Position numbers and translations under genes: made by a program
Shown here: positions 58,256 through 64,000 of the stretch, in pieces
Numbering within the stretch: the first letter of the stretch is position 1
Layout of the letters: the number at the start of each line of letters is the position of its first letter
The notes under the pieces: generated by a model
The model's database searches: none
What the model saw: the letters and a program-made list of their open reading frames with translations, nothing else
What the model was told of the DNA's origin: nothing
Source of the DNA: Hydractinia symbiolongicarpus
Lineage: Eukaryota; Cnidaria; Hydrozoa; Anthoathecata; Hydractiniidae
Direction of reading: 5' to 3'
Length of the DNA: 64,000 nt
Assembly: GCF_029227915.1 (NCBI RefSeq)
Contig: NC_079880.1
Location: 9,267,501-9,331,500, forward strand

Positions 58256-60777
58256 ATGTTCACAAGGGTAATCCTTTTACTGGCTGTTTCACAGGTGAGA
58301 AGTTCTACAACAGAATTAATGTAAACTAACGAATGAAATGCTAGTAGATATTGGTGATAGTTATGCAATTTAGAAATGATTTTTTGAATTGTTTAAATTT
58401 TCACTGACTTTTTTAGTTCCACGCTAGGTAAAAACTATTGGCCACATCAATATTTAAACTTCTTTAAAATTACTCAGACGCATGTTCGTTAAGTTGCAAT
58501 GCAATGTCTTTCTTAGACTTGTGTAAGAATTTACAACAATTTTATAAAATGTAAGAGTAAGTGTTGCGTGATAAAACAGTAATCATTTTGTTATGAGAAG
58601 AAATTACAAAAGAATTAAACTTGCAATAAATAACAATACCAACATGTGTGCGTTTAGTTATTTAGCACTTTTACAATTTATTGCTGATTGTATCCGTTGC
58701 CATACTGTTACTTATCAGACTATTCATAAAAATTGCGCAATTTATTTCCTTAATAAGTATTACGCTTTGTTAGCCCGTGGAGAGTTTCACGGGAAATCGC
58801 CTGTCGTACATGTTTCCCACGTCGTCCTTATTTCATACACTTGAACGAGGTTTATTACTATAACCATACGTTAGTACCCCATGGAAAGTTATACATATAA
58901 TATCATTTTTGTCTAAAAGATTCTCGGTTTTTAATCTGATTTACAGACAGACAACATGTATTATGATTTAAACAAGTCAGTAGCCCGTATATGATCCCAA
59001 GGGTTAGCACGTCCTTTATTTACGCATTTCGTGTTTCTGTAACACGACATTTCATCCACCTACAAAATATACTAGTATGTGATACTAGTGTTATTAAAAG
59101 GATTAATGTGCATAACTTTTTACTTTATAGGTTGTCCAGGGAGAAAAAATTTACAGTTTGGTGCCATTCAACACTGCCAATGCCGCAACTAACAAAGCTT
59201 TCTTCCAAGTAATTCTACAATCGGATAACGACGACTATAAATTCTCTTCGACTGATTTTAATAACATTTTATTTGCAATGAGCGAGTGCAATCTACAGGA
59301 GGGATCCATTTGCCACACAAATAAAGTTATTAATTGGAAATTAAAAAACAAAATCACCATAATCATGGAACATAACAAATATAACATGAAAGTTGTCGGA
59401 ATTGGGTTTTCCCTAAAAGCTTCCAAAACACAAAGAAGGAGAAGAAGACGAAGTAATAAAGACAGATTAGTACACGTTATAATCCGAATACGAAGGTCTG
59501 GCGAGATATTCTTTAAAAATGGTGAAGGTAGCTACAGGAATAAAACTTTTACTTCGCTTGATAACAACAATTCAACTGGTGAGTAGAAACATGGCTATTT
59601 AAAGTTAACTGTCTAAACATTTTTTGATCTACAAAGCTCTGAATCCTTTCGTTTGATTTGACAAAATTTCATCATCTTTTGAGGACTATATTTTTTTTAT
59701 CTAACCTGCACTTACATTTCTTGCTGACCAAAATTCTTCATCTGTTTTAACCGATCAACGGTTTTCTGCAGTTAAGTTTTCGGTGATATTTATTCTTTAT
59801 CTTTTTGGTGCGTTGACAATCAAAATACCTCAAAAACAGATAGATATTATATATTAAAAGAAGAATTTTTTAAACTTCCTTGCATGTATTATATATTTCA
59901 TCAATTCACCAAGCATATACATTCAAAACAATGGTTTTTTCTATCCATGTTTTTTAAGTAGTTTTTGCCCTAGAAAAAAATTTCCCGGCTAATTTCTTTA
60001 TAAGTTGATAAAACTCTGGCAATAAAAAGTGCCCAGGTATGCCATTTTTTTTGAATTTTTATTTTGGCTTTTTCTTTGCCGTTAACATAAGGTTTATTTC
60101 AAAGGTTTATGAACTTTCAAACTGTTTATTATTTTCTATCGCAATCAGCTTGGTTGAAAAAAAACACAATGAAATAACCAACCCATCGAATGATTTACAT
60201 TTTACATCCACAAAATTACAATATTATTCACTTAAGCGTTCTAGTATATAAAATCAGTCACTTATTTAATAATAACACTTGCTTTCCTTATTATTTTCTT
60301 GTAAAAAACTCATATAAAAGTATCGTTCAGCAAAAATGAAGTGAAGTAAAGCCATATTAACTATGCCCATGGAAAAATCCAGTCAACATCTAAGAAAGGC
60401 AGTCACTCTTTATCGACTATAGCACAGCTTCGAATGTTTTTCTTCATTTAGGTGGAATAAATACTTCTGGAAATGGCTACTACAAACGGTGTTTGGTAAA
60501 TGGTGTGTGGGTATTATGTCTCGGAACATGGACACCCAGACCAACCACTACCTGTCCGACTGGATTTACATGTTATGGTCGGGTCACCGGTGTTAAAAAG
60601 AAGGTTGTTTTATCAAAAAAATTGTCAAGCCAACCAGGAAAAAATGATTCACACAAAAATCAGAAAATCATGCGTAAACGGAGAAGCTTCCGACCCACGT
60701 TACCTGCACTGACAGTGAAACAAACCTTAACGCATTTAACTGTAGGTTTGAAATCTATACTACTTATCGTTAGATAA
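58256..60777 (+). CDS. Secreted Arg-rich, Cys-rich protein of unknown function, three exons
   Basis: Exons 58256-58294, 59131-59578 and 60452-60777, all GT-AG, joining in phases 0 and 1 to a 270-residue frame. The start follows a TATA box. Residues 1-17 (MFTRVILLLAVSQVVQG) form a signal peptide split by the first intron, a common layout for secreted proteins. The middle has a run of six Arg at about 115-120 and a further RKRR nearer the C-terminus, both possible furin-type sites. Six Cys outside the signal: two at about 66 and 74, four in the last third, CLVNGVWVLC and CPTGFTC. That last pattern recalls small chitin/carbohydrate-binding modules (CBM19-like 'C-x-x-G-x-W-V ... C-x-x-G-x-x-C'); this is a weak resemblance. 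The 3' end is less sure: an open segment from an acceptor-like site at 61404 could be an alternative last exon. Confidence 0.7.
58755..59095 (-). mobile_element. Helitron-family fragments in the first intron of the secreted-protein gene
   Basis: 58770-58800 read on minus gives the family's 3' hairpin in altered form (TTTCCCGTGAAACTCTCCACGGG). 58980-59050 holds a second fragment with CCCTTGGGATCATATACGGG and CGTGTTACAGAAACACGAAAT, the latter shared with 37228-37533. Confidence 0.45.
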
Positions 60778-60799
60778 TGTGTAAATATTTCAAGTAAGC

Positions 60800-62480
60800 C
60801 AATTTAATCGATGTTTAATACTATGTGTGCAGTCTGTAATACTAAAATTAATCTGAGCCACAGTGTGTCGTGTAAGTCCACATTGTATAAATTAAAGAAA
60901 TTAATAAGTACAATCTGGTGAATTTTCTCTTTGTGAGAAGCACGAGATTGAACATCAAGCGTAATGTTTCTTAATTACATAACTATGTAAAAATGGCCCT
61001 ATCAGCGCTTAAACTTAATTTCAACTTTAAGCATATGACAATCTCATGTTAGTATATTCGCGTATATATTGTTTATATATTTATCGAAAACTCATTATAG
61101 AATAACTTCCTTTTACCGGACACCTTTTGCACAACAAACTCCTTTCTCAGAACTGGTAAAATCTGTGTTAAACTCTCTAAAGAATACGTCCATGTGAGGG
61201 ACATTTTATGAAGACGTGTTTTCAGAGTTCCAATTTACATTACGTCCGAGAACTAACCTCTCTATGACAGCCGGGCCTAAAATGAGTCATGAAAATTCCT
61301 AAAAAAATAAATGTCTTGATGTTCTAGCAAACAACGATATCTTTAAATCCTCCTGCAAAGCTTAGAGAAAAAGAAGTTGAAATAATTCTTTTATCACATA
61401 TCAGGTGCCACTCTGTTTGGATAGTAATGTGAATCTCAAGAATAAAAAGAAAAGTATTTTGAAGTTAAAAAAAATACGTAATGACCAACTTTGTAAGGTC
61501 CACAACCCTAAATTCCAACAACGCTTCAAAATTCTTCTGGTTCAACATTGGTCAATAATGATAATTATAATAAAAAAGTTTATTTTTGATCAAATCATTC
61601 GAGTTTTTTATCATTAGGCAATTCATTTTACCTCATGCTGTGTGTGCAAAGTTCCCTTTTTTCTTAGGCGCTTCAAATCACTTTCCAAGTAAACTATCGA
61701 GGGGTCGTGTCAAACTCCAACCAGTAAACATGAGAATAAGAAGCCAGTTGTCTGTTGAGATAATGTCATAAAATATCCTAGATTATAGTTCTTAATTGTG
61801 TGGCCAGCGAAAGTTTTTAATGGCTTAAATGAATCTAGTTGGGATTCTTTATGAATTATTCCTTCTTTTTTGGGAGATCAGTTTCATATTCATATTACCG
61901 TGCATCAGATAATGCTGGTACATATACATATAAGAAAATACAACAAGTTGAGCATTTCTTTGTATACGATGTTAGAGCTATATAACAAATTTGTGCAAAT
62001 GATACTTCAGAAAAACTAGACATTAATATTCATAAAAAAGTCAATTTATAGTTATAGTAACGGCTCATGATTGATACTATTAAGCCATAGTTTTGGTAAC
62101 AGGGAAATTAGAAAGCATCTAATGGAATAACTACTAACTTTATTGCAGTAATTCATCGTTGCCCTGACATTCTGTTATACATAGCAACAAAAATAAACTT
62201 GCATCGAGCTGCATGCAAAGTAATTAAAACTTAAATACCACGAATATATCATACCTTACTTTGCTAAAAATAGAGCCTTAATTAAAGATTTTTTTTTGTT
62301 TTTATCAAACAGCGTAAAATATGCCACGAAATATAAACAAATTTCGCAGAATATTGAATTTCTGCCGATTTCTGCTGTCATATTTACTGGAGAAATTAAA
62401 TTTTAGAATCTAAACATTGACCCTTGACACAGTGATTTAGCTATGGTTAAAACTTAAAACACGAAAGACTTAAAGTGGAC
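60800..62480. other. 3' flank of the secreted-protein gene, no further supported gene
   Basis: The open segment 61405-61617 (+), rich in Lys, follows an acceptor-like TCACATATCAG and starts VPLCLDSNVN. It might be an alternative terminal exon but no donor upstream clearly matches it. Confidence 0.25.
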
Positions 62481-62492
62481 TTTTATATTAAA

Positions 62493-63342
62493 CTAGTTGA
62501 TAAAGTCCGTTGAAAAATCCACTGAGGCAGGATAAAAATGAATAAGAAGCGTCAATTAAATTTTGATAACGTCAGCAACCCATCCACTAAAATAAATTTA
62601 GAATTTTGTTTTCACGTTGCCTCTATTGTGGAGAGCTTTAAGCGCTGATCAAGAAAATGTATATGAACTGATCGAAAAAATATGTATAATCATTTGCTTT
62701 TGATGAGCGATTAATGAGTTATAAGAGTTTAAAAATTTTGCTGACGTCAGCAATGGCTCAAACGCTGATTAAGAAAATGTATATAATCATGTGTTTTTGA
62801 TGAATGGTTAAGGAAATGTAAGGGTTTTAAATTTCTGGGACGTCAGCAAAGAGCAGTCAAAGCACAAAAAAATTTATTTTAGAAGTTAGTATACCTGTTC
62901 CCTACATCGTAAAGATTTTGAAACGCTGATCAAGAAAATGTATAGGATCCTGTATTTTTGAAGAACGGTTGCCGAGATATTGGGGTTTGAAGGTTTTTTG
63001 ATGACGTCATCAACCCGTTCATTCCAAAACGGATTCGGGGACAAAGGTTTGGGAAACATACCCAAATTGGTCCCAGGTGGTCCCTAGTTACCCACGCGGT
63101 GAAAAAACATTGACGTCACCACCTCGTTTCCAAGTTATTTGGCCTCTAAGTTTTAGGTGCACTGTAATGGATTCATTAATTTAATATAGGATATTGACGT
63201 TAAGGTAGTGTTATTTTCGTCGCGCCTTAACGTCAGAAAATATAACATATTAGACATAAGTTTTTCGGCGACATCAAAGGAAAATGACGATATCCACTTT
63301 GCCTGTTACAAACAAACACAGTCTCAGTATTATTATAAGAGA
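62493..63342 (-). mobile_element. Helitron-like element, 850 bp, abutting another copy
   Basis: On the minus strand the 5' end is TCTCTTATAATAATA (63342 downward) and the 3' end is GTGGATTTTTCAACGGACTT...AACTAG at 62493-62496, followed by T. Internal sequence matches 50727-51552 block by block, including GGTAACTAGGGACCACCTGG and TGATGACGTCATCAA. Confidence 0.78.
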
Positions 63343-63933
63343 CTAGTCGATAAAGCCCGCGGAGAAATCCACTTAGGCAGGAAAATATGAAGAAGAAGCG
63401 TCATTCGAATTTTGATCACGTCAGCAACCCATCCACAAAAAAAAGGAACCTTGTTTTCACGAGTTGCCTCTATCGTGTACAGCTTAAACTGCTGATCAAG
63501 AAAATGTATATGATCATGTTTTCTTGACGAACGGTTAAGAAGATATAAAGGTTTAAAAATTTTGCTTACGTCAGCAATGGCCAGTCAAAACCTTAAAAAT
63601 TTTTTTTAGAAATTTGTATACCTGTGTCCTTCATCGTATAGATCTTGAAACGCTGATAAAGAAAAGTCCCAGGTAGTCCCTAGTTACCCACGCAGGAGAT
63701 GACGTCAGTTATTTCCACCCGTTTTCAAGTTATTAAGCCTTGAATTTATAAGTGCAATGCAATGGCTTCACTAATCTTAATATACTTTCCTTTGACGTCA
63801 ATATTGCTTTAACGTCAAAGTTTGCTAATTTACAGAACAAATTTATAGGCCATGTTTTATAGACTTTATCAAAGAAATTTTATCGACTTTGCAAAAATGA
63901 CAGACAGACAGAACTGGCATATTATTATAGAGT
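63343..63933 (-). mobile_element. Helitron-like element, 591 bp, tandem partner
   Basis: Its CTAG 3' end (63343-63346) touches the TCTC 5' start of the neighbouring copy with no intervening base. Its own 5' end is near 63933 (CTCTATAATAATATGCCAG on minus). It has an internal deletion compared with the 850-bp copy. Confidence 0.75.
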
Positions 63934-64000
63934 TAAAACCTCAAAAATCTCCACCGTGGTTTAAGTTTCAAACTTAAAGCAGAAATCAACATCTCTTACA

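Noticed and set aside
59235-59426. Minus-strand ORF over exon 2 of the secreted-protein gene
   Set aside because: Antisense shadow of the supported plus-strand exon.

Overview
The window looks like AT-rich, gene-poor nuclear DNA from an intron-bearing invertebrate animal. A cnidarian, perhaps a hydrozoan, is my best guess. The basis is small GT-AG exons in long AT-rich introns, a 'large Rab' GTPase with EF-hands, a minor-spliceosome protein, a single-exon class A-like receptor, and many degraded DNA transposons, Helitron-like elements and tRNA-derived SINEs. The species call is inference; no rRNA or mitochondrial marker is present.

Four protein-coding loci can be supported. (1) On +, three exons at 5215-5320, 8605-8679 and 10327-10384 encode the C-terminal part of the U11/U12 snRNP 25 kDa protein (SNRNP25). 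The first exon(s) were not found and may lie left of the window. (2) On -, 11937-24965, 21 exons form a CRACR2A/RASEF/Rab44-type protein: EF-hands, coiled coil, linker, and a complete Rab GTPase domain ending in a Cys-Cys prenylation site. All exon phases were checked by hand and the frame closes exactly. This gene has two large paralogous EF-hand exons, both ending in phase 2, so they can be joined in tandem or used as alternatives. (3) On -, 39835-40782 is an intronless 7TM receptor. (4) On +, 58256-60777, three exons after a TATA box encode a 270-residue secreted, cysteine- and arginine-rich protein of unknown role. Loci 1 and 2 converge tail to tail about 1.55 kb apart.

The rest is mostly repeats. 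A family of Helitron-like elements (5' TCTC-TATAATAATA, 3' hairpin then CTAG, A/T target) occurs at 32.2, 37.2, 50.7 and 62.5-63.9 kb. Two pairs are joined head-to-tail with no spacer. PIF/Harbinger-type remnants include a transposase pseudogene at 48.5-49.2 kb, two MITEs with 3-bp TWA duplications at 34.1-35.0 and 41.0-41.3 kb, and Myb/MADF-like fragments. There is also a 2.4-kb inverted-repeat element inside the SNRNP25 intron, a retroelement fragment at 47.1 kb, SINEs at 29.5, 33.6, 36.8 and 53.3 kb, and three minisatellites (26-bp at 4.1 kb, 11-bp at 46.2 kb, about 29-bp at 47.6 kb). The remaining long stretches (0-1.6, 2.5-4.1, 21-24.4, 25-29.4, 29.7-32.1, 38-39.8, 41.4-46.1, 51.6-53.2 and 55.8-58.1 kb) showed no gene I could support.
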